A DNA stretch of 64,000 nt from Wuchereria bancrofti (lineage: Eukaryota; Nematoda; Chromadorea; Rhabditida; Onchocercidae). Below are positions 1 through 13,200 of the stretch, piece after piece. The first letter of the stretch is position 1. The number at the start of each line of letters is the position of its first letter. Both the position numbers and the translations under genes were made by a program. The DNA is taken from contig SSBO01000007.1 in assembly GCA_005281725.1 (NCBI GenBank), forward strand, positions 3,664,402 through 3,728,401. The letters run 5' to 3'. The notes beneath the pieces are model-generated. The model was not told the DNA's origin. It did not search any database and worked only from the letters and a program-made list of their open reading frames with translations.

Positions 1-99
1 AAATTCGAAATTTCTAAGGATAAAATAACTGTCACAAAGAAATGGAGCTAATTTACGTGTCGAGACAGCATTAATAATAAAAGCAAAAAAAAATTATGG

Positions 100-1194
100 T
101 CAACGCCCAAATCGAGCAAATTCGCCACGAAGACGGCGTACAAATTGAATATCTTTAGGGAAGATAGTAACACGTTTCGCATGAATAGCAGCCAAATTAG
201 TATCTTCGAACAAGCAGGTCAGATACACTTCCGCAGCTTCCTAAAAATAGAGTAACTTTAAAAGATTAAAGTTTATAGTTCAACTAAAACTTCAGATAAA
301 ACAAATATATGTGATAGGATATGTGTGATAGATGATAGTGATAGGATACAATATGCAGTCCTACTCACACCTCAGTTACAGCAGACATTTCTTAGTAATT
401 ATAACACTAAGTTTATATTTACTTATTCAAACCCTCACTTTTAGTGACAGACATCTGCTAAATATTTTCCGTTGGGCATTAGTAAAGTAAGATATGAAAT
501 AAAATACTTAATCTATGAAATAGCTTATGAAACATTATAGTGCTTTCTTTAGACTTACTGCATCCATTTAAAATATGAGTTATACCTTGTGATCTACTGT
601 ACAAACGTATTTGGTGTAAATCTGAGCCAAGTCACATACCTGTAGAGCTGATATTGCAAGAGACTGAAAACGCAAATCGACGTTTTTTTCGGACACATTC
701 ATTGCAATTTCACGCACCAAACGTTGGAATGGTGCACGCGGCATGAGCAAATTAACCGTTCTTTGCAATCGCCGTATCTCTTGCAAAGCACGCATACCTT
801 AGCACCACACACATTCAATTATATGAATTTTCAGACATTTATATAAAATGTTACATACGATATTCTGCAAAATTCAATTTCAACAGCAGCACTAATAATT
901 CTCTACCCACCGGTAAATTTATAATAAATGATTCTTTACTGTTGAAGTTATGGAAGAAAGTAAATTTGAATTCAAAACAAAGGATTCAGAATAACACTGG
1001 ATACTAAAAAATATATGGAATTACAACTGACCTGGCTTGTAGCGTCGTTTCTTGATGACAGAAGTGCTTTCGTTAGCAGCATCACTGCGAACTTTATGCT
1101 TAGCACCACTTATTCGGTCTCGCTTTGTGCGAAGTTTCATTAACTTTCCCCGAGCTGGTAAGGATTTTTTTGCGGTTTGCTTCGTACGGACCAT
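100..1194 (-). CDS. CENP-A-class centromeric histone H3 variant
   Basis: Marks centromeric chromatin by replacing H3 in nucleosomes. Three exons (1032-1194, 640-797, 100-240) splice in phase to 153 residues. The first exon begins [11 protein letters not shown], close to the canonical H3 tail, followed by a basic spacer that does not resemble H3. The histone fold starts at [13 protein letters not shown]. Evidence for CENP-A rather than canonical H3: [15 protein letters not shown] resembles the C. elegans HCP-3 segment with PRAPF, and loop 1 ([14 protein letters not shown]) is about three residues longer than in H3, the usual CENP-A signature. The last exon is strongly H3-like ([23 protein letters not shown]) and ends RFGR. 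I chose the Met before VRTKQ because it fits the H3 tail; the reading frame is open further upstream and an acceptor-like cag lies just before this ATG. A divergent non-centromeric H3 variant remains possible. Confidence 0.85.
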
Positions 1195-1691
1195 TCTGCG
1201 CCAACTGCTATCCCTCTGTAAATACCAATGAAGAAAATCGATACCGCAAGACAAGACTTCACACTAAACCCCATAAAAAACAGTCCCCAGCCGAGACACG
1301 ACGTGCAACTAAAATCCCTCCAAAAAGACAAAGGCAAAAAATGATTAAGAAAAGTGTAAAATATCTCATAAGAGAAGAGAATTAGACGACGACTTGTAGC
1401 ATTATGGTCTGTCACTTTTTACGTTGTGTTGGTGACTCGCTCGCAAGTACTGTCTTGTCACCCTCATTCGCTCATCTTCTCTGTTCCTTATCATTGTCCA
1501 TCTCGAGTTTTACAACGGAAGGGTTTATTGTGAATCCGAACGACCCGTTAGTGTCGTGAATCCGAATGATCCGTTAGTGTCGTGAGATTTATTTTTTTGT
1601 GCTGGTGAGAGAAAAGTTACTGGTCGATAAAGCGATAGAATATATATAACGAATTCATTCAAACTTCTGGACTTTTCTGGGTGAGTCAAAA
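1195..1691. promoter_or_regulatory. Shared upstream region of divergent CENP-A and RPB6 genes
   Basis: About 500 bp separates the two divergent start codons, so this must hold the promoters or 5' UTRs of both genes. It is less AT-rich than the flanking introns. It includes an imperfect 26-bp tandem duplication and a TATA-like run near 1640, about 50 bp before the RPB6 start. On the minus strand, acceptor-like cag sites lie just before the CENP-A ATG. Long antisense reading frames cross it but match nothing I know. Bidirectional promoter function is inferred from geometry only. Confidence 0.5.
1530..1581. repeat. 26-bp tandem duplication upstream of RPB6
   Basis: Two adjacent 26-bp copies (1530-1555 and 1556-1581) begin gtgaatccgaa and end cgttagtgtc, and differ at two positions, both c in the first copy and t in the second. 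A third copy appears to start (gtga) and then diverges. It lies 110-160 bp before the RPB6 start codon. Confidence 0.9.
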
Positions 1692-2767
1692 ATGGCGGAA
1701 GACGAAGACTACGAAGGTGAAATGGAGGCCGATGATTTTGGTGATGAGGAGCAGATGGATGATTTAGATTTGGAACCGGCTGAAGATGATACTGAAAGGA
1801 TACAAGTCGTTGAGGTTTCTTTTTATTTTCCTTCTTCAGTTGATACAATGAATGTAATTCCTGCAACTGCAAGACATTAATCGTGATTCAAATTTTTTCG
1901 GAATTAAAAATGTTACATTTAGGATTTATAAATTCCATAAGACATATAAGTTCAGGATATATATATTGTATTCTGTCCCATCTTTAACAACTTCACATGG
2001 GACATTTCCGATATGGTATGATTGCGAATGCATTTTAATTTTTTAATTTAGCATCTTTATTAATTTTCACGTAGTACTGCCCATATCAACGTTTGTTTGT
2101 CTCAGGGATCGGAGAAAACAGCATCTACGGAGCGTGTCACAACTCCATTCATGACAAAATATGAACGAGCACGGATCCTTGGCACGAGAGCGTTGCAAAT
2201 TGCAATGGGTGCGCCAGTTATGGTAGAATTAGAAGGAGAAACTGATCCGTTGGAGATAGCTCGCAAAGAGCTCAAGCATCAAAAGATACCTCTTATCGTG
2301 AGAAGGTGAGTTCTGCTTTTTGTTAACACATCTGAAAAATGAACGAAAAAACAGAGACATCCAGTTTGTTGCATTACTGCTTCGTACTTCATCCCTTTGT
2401 GTTTCTTGATCAAAAAAGTGCAGTAATTTGATTACTGCTCATAAGAAACGTACGTCGCCTTTCACTTTTCCATTTCGTTCTGATATTATGAAAAATTTTA
2501 TTTTACTTTATTTGTCGTCCCGTATTCTCTTAAGAAACTCCGGAAAAAAAATGATTCTTGGGATTCCAAATCTCTAAACACAAGTGAATTATAATTTTAA
2601 ATTATGTTTGGCTTGCAGTATATAGTTTGGAACAGTTGAGTCAAAAACTACATTAATATTTTCTTTGAATTTTACCTAGCCTGGTGAAGATCTCCTGTTG
2701 CAGGTATCTTCCTGATGGTTCTTTTGAGGACTGGAGTGTTGATGAACTAGATGTTACTGACTGGTGA
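1692..2767 (+). CDS. rpb-6: RNA polymerase I/II/III shared subunit RPB6 (RPABC2)
   Basis: Small subunit common to all three nuclear RNA polymerases, at the base of the clamp. Exons 1692-1814, 2106-2305 and 2704-2767 join in phase to 128 residues, against about 127 in human. The N-terminus is a highly acidic tail ([16 protein letters not shown]). The core follows: [20 protein letters not shown], then [17 protein letters not shown], then [20 protein letters not shown], closing with DELDVTDW. This is near-identical to the family over the folded part. The start is the first in-frame Met, with the acidic tail directly after it. It runs head-to-head with the CENP-A gene. Confidence 0.97.
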
Positions 2768-4119
2768 TTTGGTAATCAGTTTTATTATTTATGTATTTAT
2801 TTGTTGCATTTGAAAAAGAGGGAAGGGAAGATCTTTCTACGCAGATAAAAAAAAATCTCTCTACACAGTAAGGACATATGCAAAAATCTTGATTTAAGAA
2901 AAATGTACTGAATTTGAGGAGAATGGTTGAGCTGCTATGTTGTGAAATCACATGATATTACGACACTCTCTACATATGTTTTTACACATACTTGTTCCGA
3001 ATTTTCACTGGAAATGAGGTAAAAATTCCATAAAAAACATCTTTTGGTGTGCAGAAGTAGTCATTTTTTTTTAAATTCTTTCGAAAGAACTTCCACTATG
3101 GAGCAATAAAGTATTGGTAAAAGTACGAACACTACAAAAATTTGAAATTTATTAAATTCTATACTCAGTCTAACAATTTTGCTTGAATCTCTATGATATA
3201 CATCCACACACAATTTTACTTAACAGTTGGCAAAAAGAAGCAAGAATACTCATGCGAAACATATTTACTTTTCAATTCCTAGGAGTTATTATTACATTGC
3301 TTCGTTAGCATCTTGAAACCTGAAGTATCCTTATATATCTATTAATGGAAAATGTAAAGTTACGGATCATTTATATCACGCTTGTTCCCACTTCTATTTC
3401 TTTTTAAGAGAAAATCTTATTCTATTTTTTTCTTTTTTCAATAAAGAACTGACTGGATTTCAGCTTTTCTTTCAACAAACCTGTTTCCCTCCCACCTAGA
3501 GGCTAGTAATGGGGTGTTAAGAGAAAATAGTGCACTTTGGAAAAGAACTTGAACAGCTTACTGTTCATTAAATACTAGAATCGGTAATGAGAAAGTTTGA
3601 TTCGGAATTCTAGATAGGTTCTTTTTTTTTTCTTTCGTAGAGTGCATCTTTATTTACTGTATGTCAATGGAGACCTCATATATTTTGTAACAGAATTCAA
3701 GCTACATCTGTGAATTGGATTTGAAAGATTTAGGGAATCTGAAAAATGAGACAGATAACATCACTGACTGAGGGCTTAAAAAGTTGTGAAGATATGGCAT
3801 AACGAAGAAAAGTGTAATTTTAATGTAACAGTTGTTAACTATATGACATAAGTCATGAGACCACTAATGACAGAGTGAGGAAGCTAATTTTGTTAGTATC
3901 AAGAAAAAAAGCATTCACTGAAGTAGTCATTCCTAATAAAAACCCCAGAAGCGGTGTTACTCCGGTTCGTTAATACGGAACATTGTGATTTTAAGAAAAT
4001 CACTGTTATCTTTAATAACATTTAATTTGATTTAAAAAAAAGATTGGAAGGAGATTCGGAATTTTAGCTCACGGATTTAGATATGGATGTTCTAATATTT
4101 TGAAGTAAATATTTACATA
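2768..4119. other. Convergent intergenic region between RPB6 and supervillin
   Basis: About 1.35 kb between two gene ends that face each other, so it should contain both 3' UTRs. aataaa on the plus strand near 3104 and 3440 could serve RPB6. I see no coding exon, RNA gene or repeat in it. Confidence 0.6.
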
Positions 4120-7100
4120 TCAAAATAGTTTATGCTTTTTGCGAAGCACAATTTGTTTCCAGTGTGGGAGTGCATAAAAAGCTATTCGTTCCATTCGAAA
4201 CAGCAATTGAAAATCATCGTCATTTAGATATTGCTCTAGTCGATTCAGGTCAACGCCAGGCGGCAAGTCTCGATTTCTCACTTTTTCGATTGGCCAAGTT
4301 TTTGTTCGTAATTGTAACAGTTCGTCTAATTCGATTGGTTGGCATCGTAATGGACTGTGCTAAAAAAGATAAATTTGTTAGCTTTTGTATGTTAACACTG
4401 CACTCAGTTTACGGGAGACATTGGATTTATGCGGCGAAGATTTGCTCCAAAAAAAAAAGAGTGGTAGTGTACAGGATGAACTGTTAGGTACCTCCTTATT
4501 TCAAAGATTTAGAAGTAGGATTAAACATAAGTTTTACCGACATAGGTTCATTTTCATCGACTTCAACAAAATCATCCCATTTGGCAAACAGTGCTTTGAA
4601 TGAATCCGGTTCTTGCGTTTTACAAATGACCGTCTTTGGACCACTTCGACCAAACCAATAAGCGTTAGCTACACGCAGTGCAAATGTACTGACCGTCTTA
4701 TCGCTCCAAACCCACAGTCTGTTAGTCTGATCTACTATGATAGTATCCCTAAAATATACCTTCTTTAATTGAAATGTCAATTATATGTATAATATGCACA
4801 CTGTTTATAAATAAAAACTTTGCAATTTCTATGTGACGCAACAAATTTGTGCTCTAATTCTTGCAATTTAGTCTGCGATTTGAGCGATAAGTTCTTACAC
4901 AGATATCAATTTATATTAGCAAATTCACAATAAATTCACAGTCTGGTTCGTTTGAAAGTTGTCAAGAGGAAACCTGAAACTGTCCTGTTGGAATGAGAAT
5001 GGAAGAGAAGAATCCCAATTTGCTGACAACAGTTCTTCACCATTTTTCTCAAACAGCCGGAATAATCGTGGCGGCTACAATGGAAGTGTGGGATAGATAA
5101 AATGAAGAAAGTTTATAAATGCATAGAAATATAATAAAATTGAAGCAATCACTGATGCGAGATTTATGGGGACTATGATATGATATACCTTTATCCAATG
5201 ATCTGCTTCGATTACAGCATAATCTTCCGTTCCAGTCAACTGACAATGGTCAATGACTGGTTCTGAAATAAACTGTTCGAAGACACTATAGTTCATTTTG
5301 ATTTTTCTGGCAAAATTCATAGCTGCTATCTTTGAAGTTTCGTTACTTCCAGCTCCCTCCAGTATTGTTATTTTCCTATCATTTAGTGCAATATATACAG
5401 CATGAGCACGATAAACGATAGGTAAAGTTTGTTCCTCCATTCGAGCTTCACTGGCAATTGACGATCCATAAACAAGGAAAATGCCTGATCCACAACTACA
5501 AATAACTAGTGATCCTTGAAATAATCGTAAGAACAATGGCGGTTCTTGGCCCTGAAAGCATTGTATCGAACCATTCTCTAACCTTAAACTATTAGTCTGG
5601 CATGTCGGGATGAAGTAATATCGATCAATTCAAACTATCAATCGTAGTGATAGATGATATGTACTTCACCCTCACTTTTAATTAGTTATTTTTGAAAGTT
5701 AAAAATAACCTGTGCAATCCTTTCATGAGGAAAATGTGCTCTATCGAAATCTCTTAATGCCAAAGCACAAAGTCCTTGCTCTGTTTTAGTCGTCTTTTTA
5801 CCTAACCAATAAAAATATGCAACGCGTAGACGACCAGTTTGTTTTTTACGTTCGGTACCGTCCAGCTTTCGTATTCCTGAAATGTGTTAGCACTTTTTTT
5901 CTTGTTTCAAGTATAATGAAAAACATATGTGCGGCCGGGGTCAACTAGACCTGCAAAGGAAAAGTTATTAGCAAAAATGAAAAAATTGCCTATTCGTTCA
6001 ATTCGATATTCCCATTTAACAATATAGCAGCGATCATCCCTTAAGATCCATAGTTCGTCCACTTCATTCAATGTCTTTTCACCCTCCAAAACAAAGTATC
6101 GCACGTTCTCGGTAAAAACATTTTTGGAATTTCTACACAGTTTCTTTTCTTCCAGGAACAAAACTGGCTCTTCCACTGATCGAGATGCAAGATTTCTGCA
6201 ATAAATTAAATTTTGATTTTCAAAAGTCAGTGTTCAAGAAGTTTTACTACTTTGAAAACAGAATTGTTTTCAATTTTAAATTTTTATTTCCAAATTTTTA
6301 AATTTTGATTTTCTGATTTCTCCATTACTAGAAATTTAAACTGATCAGAAAAAATCCACCTTCCTAAATTCCAAGCATTCTCTTCTTCACAAAGTACTGA
6401 AGCTTGAAACGTAGAGGTTTTACAGTATGCAGGCGTGTTATACAGATTTCTTGCATAAAGAGTTATTTCTTGCCAGTCATAAAATTTGTGTTGAAAGAGC
6501 GAATCATTCAGTCCCTGAGTTAGCTTGATGTACAGGCACCAAGCTGGTCGAGTTACATCAAAATTATCACCTAGTATCATCTGATCTAATCCATTGACCA
6601 CGTTTAGAGGTTTAGTGCGCTAAAAATTGTTCATTATGAGTTATTTATTTCCATTCATTACCAGTAGTTTAATGACCTCAAAAAAATCTTTCATTAATAC
6701 TTAGATTTTTCCAATTCACTGAATGCTGCCGGATATTTTTCTGCTGATTATTGCATTTTTTGATCGGAGATTTTTTTGATCTTCAATAATTTGTAGCATA
6801 TTTATTCATGAAAGGTTTCAGTGGCAATAATAAAATTAGAACATAGGATTGAAACGTACCAGTATTTCAGCGTACGCAACTGCATGTTGTGTTGCAATAC
6901 GATTAGCGTTCCGACCAGTCCAAACATAAATTTCAGAACCAAAATCGAAAATCAAATTCTAAAACGCAAATTTATCAATTTAAAAGGAAAGTATAAGATT
7001 TCAAATATAAGTAGTAAAAAAATGAATTTATTAGGCTCAAACTAAAAGTTATCTTTCATAGACTAAATAAAAATTACTTCTGTTGAAGAGATTTGCGGAT

Positions 7101-10100
7101 TTACTAAGTGATTACTAAGTCTTTCCGAAAAAAATATCCATCATTATCAACTAATTCTCATTTGCGTTGCAGAGGACAAGATGCATAATGCTAACGTATT
7201 GTTATTTAGTTAATGTTCTTGAAATATAAAGATTAGAGCTTTTGCGCCAGCATGTATGTTGATCGGTACGTTTTTTTGTCTTATGATAAGTAATTAATTA
7301 GTTATAGTGAAAAACCAACCTTTTTGGGATGAAAGACAGAAAACTTTGGAACTTGACTTGATGAGATTCGCTGTATATCATAATGCTCATCAATTTCATA
7401 AATCATGTTCACTTGTGCGGCAATGTTCTCAAATTGTTTATCTAGGATTAGGACATTTTCTGGAACATATTCCCCTCTTGCGGCATCCTCACATTCTTCT
7501 TCACTTAACCCAAGCAACCGCCAAAATGCGCCAGTACCTATTCCTTCATGAACATTTTCAAAGTGCCTCGCACTGCATCCCAATTCATCGTTTCTTTCAC
7601 AAATACTTGTAATTATTATCGCTGCCTGAAACTATATATATATATTGATTGACAAAGTTTTGGCTAACCTTCTAATCTTCAAAATTTTTCATTTTCAATT
7701 GTAAAGCGACAAGAAATGCATGACCAGACAGTACAGCGGTGCTAGATTACATTCCACAAAGAGAACTTCTTTGCCAGACAGATATGACAAACGGTAATTA
7801 CACTTATTTTTAAATGATAAGAAATCAAATAAATTCCAGTAAACAGTTTGAATTTATTTCTCTCGGTTATATTCATTATTTTGAGTAAGATAGAAAAGGT
7901 ACAATTTTTTTAACAATAATCGTGGAGTCTGAAAAGAAAAACTGAAATATTGCAGAGCAATTTATTAATAAATAATTCCAAACACTAGCTGCTAAACAAA
8001 TATCAAACAAAGAATTTACCTTACTCCTCTCCAGTAAACTAGAGTATTTCCCCTGGTATACGAATAACTGATTTGGCGTAACCAGAATGAATACAGCATA
8101 TGCATGAACTGAGGTATATTTAGGTGCTACTAATCGAACATCGATATTCTTATCACCTAAATCATTGTATTTACAAATGAAAAAATTAAATTTAGAAAAA
8201 TATGAGGAATAAAACAATGTTTCTTAAAGAATGATTTTTAAACGAAAATTTCTACTTCACAGTGAAAGTTGACGGTTGTAGTAAATAAGATGGCTAAAGA
8301 ACAAATACCTTTCACTCGTATAAGCATTAATTCTGGATATGGTGATTTTAGCTGTCTTTTTCTCAATTTTACAGCCGAATAATCTAATTTACTCTGCAGA
8401 CCCTAAAACAAGAAGGTGAAGCTTATCAGAATATTTTGAACTTTTTTCGAGGCCACGAATTTTCATCATTAGTTAAATAAATATATAGAGAACCTTTTTG
8501 GCGCTATCAAAGATTCTCACTCCATAATCTTCTTGCTCAAGCTTCCTCCTATAATCGATGGGACTTGGTAACGCACCAACAGATGGTTGACACATCAAAG
8601 ATTCTGCTGGTCGACATGAAGAATTACGTCGACCACGACCACGTGCTGCAGCTCGAATCGGTACAAATAATCTGAAAATACGTGACGTAGTTTCATATTT
8701 ATTTTTCCTGTTGTTAAGCTAATTTCGAAGGTATTATTACATCAAGAAGTATTTTAAAAAGTATTAAAAGAATTAAAATTTCAAAGGTATTAGAAAAACT
8801 TTTACTACGATTCTGGTTTTGCCCATATTTTATTCAGAACTCTTTCTTATTTTGCTGATGTCTCTGTTTATCGTAGATCATGATTAATGTTATGATCAGA
8901 TGGGGATATTAGACAAATTTATTTAAGTGCAATATGACATGAATTATACGACGATCAACTAAGACTTAGAGATCTTCATTAGGTAGTTTGATCTGCAACT
9001 GAATGTAGCAGTATTATTGGTTAAGAAAAGAAATAAAGTTGAGAATAACCTTTATGCCCAATTATATAATCCCTTGACATATCAAATTGAAAATTAACAA
9101 ACAGATTGGAATTCTAGATGTGTATGCTGTATGTATATGTATGCGCATGTCTACACCCTATGATATATGAGTATGACCCATAACTATGTCACTTCACAAT
9201 TTTGACTAAATTTTTCAACATTCGCCAAACAAAGTCGCCAGGTGCAATGTGTCATGCATAGGGTCACTATTAAATTTTAACCGTTGATATCACTTCTGTG
9301 CACTGCGTATGAAAATTGACACACATACCAATCAGATCGTACGTTATTTTATGGAAATAAAATGACATACGATCTGACTCGAATGACTTCCAATTGCATT
9401 ACAAAGGTTCGTTTTATAAGACACTTACAAGTTACAAGTTGAAAGAATAAAAATGGAAGAAAGAAGAAATATTTTCTGGCTAATTGAATTACAGGTAAAT
9501 TTAGTTTGTCTGTAATTTGAAATACTTTAGCGGATCAATCGTTATCGCTAAACCAACCAGTAAAGTCATAACAGAGTAGAAGAAATCGGTAAATAGTAAG
9601 TTACATCCATATAAACAATTAGGAACATAAACAATTGCTTATTATCTCAAAAATATCTTATTTAATTTTCCTATTCTGATCTCACTCGACAACTACTTCA
9701 AATATTCAAATCTTATTTACATTTAGTTCTTAGTTGAAATAATTAAAGATAAGCAAGCATATTCAAACTCAATACCTTGGAGTGGCAGTGGTAATACTTT
9801 CAAATTCATTCAAATTAATCTGCAACACTTTGGATGGCGGTGAAATGATAGAAAGGCAAGAGTAAAATTGATCCAAGCCTTTATCAATATCCAATGCTTC
9901 AATTTTTGGAAGTACTTGCTTGGTTGGAAAATCATTCTGCAAACGTCTCACTTCATCAAGTTGTCGCAAATCTGGATCTCTTTTAATACATTCACACCAT
10001 TGTCCAGCTGACTAAAAATTTACAATATTTTGCTTTAAGTAAAATTTTAAAATTCTAACAATTTTAAAATTTGGAAACCTTAAAATTTGAACTTTCAGGC

Positions 10101-10277
10101 AAATTCTTTCAGAATATCTTTTTAATTCAATTCATTTGGAAAAGCCAGGAAAAGAAAAGTTTTCTCGTGATGAAGATTTACTTCTTTTAACGAATGTTTT
10201 TGTAATTCAAGTACTCTCTTCTCGTCCTTTTTCAGCAATTGAGCACTATAACTCAGCATAACACTGCCATCCACAAT
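4120..10277 (-). CDS. Supervillin-family protein (gelsolin-like repeats plus villin headpiece)
   Basis: Membrane-associated F-actin and myosin II organiser. Exons in transcript order: 10182-10277, 9776-10011, 8494-8671, 8309-8402, 8020-8156, 7320-7625, 6860-6958, 6360-6619, 5951-6195, 5710-5876, 5189-5551, 4974-5074, 4538-4748, 4120-4359; all join in phase (910 residues). A charged N-terminal part precedes gelsolin-like repeats that track human supervillin: YPELMLIRVKG, then ERNDELGCSARHF, GTGAFWRLLG, NLIFDFGSEIYVWTGR, FYDWQE, VAYFYWLGKK, PPLFLRLFQGS, PPRLFRLF and DTIIVDQTNRLWVW. The last exon is a villin headpiece: LPPGVDLNRLEQYLNDDDF, then FYALPHWKQ, ending KKHKLF, with the family's Trp and terminal Phe. 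Because the upstream exon begins after an acceptor, the true start lies farther out. The C. elegans relative would be viln-1. Confidence 0.93.
9333..9376. repeat. 20-bp inverted repeat (hairpin) in a supervillin intron
   Basis: The left arm 9333-9352 (cagatcgtacg...) and right arm 9357-9376 (...catacgatctg) are reverse complements apart from two positions, separated by four bases. It lies in the intron between the exons at 9776 and 8671. Function unknown; it may be a mobile-element remnant. Confidence 0.75.
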
Positions 10278-13200
10278 CTGAAAAATTTAACTCTATATTT
10301 AGATTCCTAAAAATCTCGAAAAAAAATCAACAATTAAATTTGAAAATATGATTTAGTTCATCTAATTCTAGACATTGTGAAAAAAAAGGTGTTTTCATTT
10401 GATAATGAAACAGAATATGAATTTTAATTCGTATGATAATTTAAAAAAACCAATGTAGATCTTTTCAGTATTTACTAAAAAATTCAGTAAACAGGTTCCC
10501 AAGCAACCTGTGTACGAATCATGATTGATTATGCAAATCAAAAGTAATGATGGACGAATAATACACAACAAATTATTCCTTACTATCATCCACCTTTGTG
10601 AGAGTTATCAGTATGCTTATCAGATCTCAATGAGTCTAGTCTAGTTCATTTATTTCAAACCTGAATCGTTCCAAAGTGATGCTATTTAAAAATTCTTTAA
10701 TTCGTAAAATTATGACAAAATTAACTGTCACAATCGTTCCAACATTATTCACAATGCAGACAGTTTTTTCAAATAGATTATTATTACATTCTTTACATTA
10801 CTACAATGTATGGCCACTTCCACAATTTCCGAAGAATTTGTTTGCTACATATCGTACAGTTAGAAATAATCCATGGAGCAGAATAGAAGTTATCTTTATT
10901 CATTATATTTTTTCTTAATTAAATTTTTAATTGGTAAGCTTAATTCTTAATTAAATTAATTGGTATGCTGGTATTTAGAAATAATAAATGAAAACTGGTC
11001 GCTTTCATGATGATTTTGTCGCAAAAAACATTGGATTGAGAATTCTCATACGGAAACCATCTGGTAAATAAATAACGTCTCATATTATCCTTAGCAAATA
11101 TAAAAATTAAGCAAAAACCAGAAAATTTTTGTTTAAATATTAAAAAACAACACTGTGAGTGAGAAGTTCTGACTTTTTATCACAAAAATGAATATTTTAT
11201 GTTAAAGAATCGTTAATAAAGCTACTCATAGCTTTCTTAATGTGATACTTCAAAGCACAGTGACATGCGATGTGACTCAAATATGCTATCAGTTGAAGGA
11301 TAAAACAATTCCAGGTAGCAGACGATGTGACAAAACCAAAATGATATTTATTTCATCAACCACAAACATCATATTTTAACCTTTTACATGGTAAATATAG
11401 TGATAGCATATTTGAAATCGTTAACACTGGTAGATTTGCATAATGAATGCATATCTTAAAACTGTACTTGCAATTTGAAAAATATCAGAAATACTATGAA
11501 AATTAATTTTTTATTTCTTTATAATCCGTTGTTCCACAGTATTTATTAATTGGTTTACTACTATGCTAATGTAATAGCAAAAAAGCCTAACTTTGATTTA
11601 TATTGAGTTTCTTCCAATGAAAGACTCAATGAAAATCAAAATGATAAGAAAAACTGATAGTGGATACTGCTTTTCCGGATTAATTTAACAACTTTTCCAC
11701 CAGAAGAAATTCGGCGGGAAAAGAAAATATGTTTCCAATTAAATCAGATTCAAGTTTTTTTTTTTCTTCCCAAAATTTTGAACAATAAATCTTACTTTTT
11801 TTAGTGAACAACTCATGAAAAAAACAGTTATTTGGTATCACTGGATTCCAATAAGTTATATGATTAATTTAACTCAATTAAATGACAGTTCGATTAAATC
11901 TTCATATCGATATTTATGGAAAACGAAAAGGAAAGGATCATAATATATAAAATGATCCATTAAGTGGAACAGAAAACGAAGGTGCTTTATTAGTCAAATA
12001 AATCACTTTTAAATCTTATCATAATATTTTTTTCCGAATTGCCGGAAATAAAATGAAGCTAAATTTCCAGTGTTTCAATTATCATTAATTGTTCATCAAT
12101 TAAATTCAACCATTACTTTTGTGTTGATGCTTTACTAACAATAAGAACAACCTCAAAATTGGAGAGTGGCTATCTGAAGTGTTGTTTTCAAATGCTAAAC
12201 AATTTTACGCTTCCAACTTGGTTTGCCTAGTCCGGAAGTTATTGAGAAGAGAGAAAAGGAAAAGAGGTCGCGTTAGGTTGGTAACAAATAGATTAATTGC
12301 TTACTGATCAGCATTAGTAGTTGATTGTGCCCATGTCATTCCAATGTACCCTTGCTATAATTTTGTCTACCAAATTATGACCAAATTAATCCGATGGAGT
12401 GAAATGTTTTTCACAGGAATCACTCGAAAGTTGAAGTATAAATTGTTTTCGCCTTTCACCTTAATAGACTGAAAGTTAATGTCCCATTTGTTTTTTAATT
12501 TTGACCAGACATTTCGATAACATTGATACGCTTTTTAACCAGAAATACTTCAAGATTTTCGGTCGCTGAAAAAAAGATAGTCTGTAAAATCATTGATAAA
12601 ATCTAGGGATTTCAAAGTAAAAAAAGAGTAGTTAGAACTTACAGTCGACTAGAACTCTTGTACGGCAGTATTATTATTTCCGCCTTTTATTTAGCACCAG
12701 AGTTAGTTTCTGAAAACTGTCAAATAGTATCCTTTGTTTTTTTTAATGAACAATTCAGTGACACTTATCAGTTTTCCCGCATCCATGTATATCTTTCGTC
12801 CTTGTTGCGTAAAAAACAAAATGATTTTAGAATATGTAAAGCGATTTAAAAAACAAAATGACTTTAAGACATGCAAAGTTTATAAATCTTTCTATAGTTT
12901 GGTCGAGAAAACAGAACAAAGCTTTGTACTACTGTTGTTGTTGACTCATTGAGAAACTCAAATAAATATTAATGAACTAACTTATGATTTGACATACAGA
13001 ATAATCGAGAAAGGAGGGAGGAGAAGGAAAGGCTTTGTCCTTAAAAACAATCCACGATCAAAATTTTACTATAATTTATTATTATTGTCATGATTGTTTC
13101 ATCATTATCATTATCATTAAAGAAAAGCTCTTGGTAGTTAGATAGGATAATAGCATAAAGTTGAATGAAATAGACTGGCGCTTCTAAAATAGCTAAGAAC

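Noticed and set aside
1140..1872. Overlapping antisense frames across the RPB6 first exon and shared upstream region
   Set aside because: They are shadows of RPB6 and the upstream region, Pro/Ser/Leu-rich, with no homology.
4164..4487. 107-codon plus-strand frame
   Set aside because: It is antisense to the villin headpiece exon (4120-4359), whose minus-strand translation is clearly a conserved domain.
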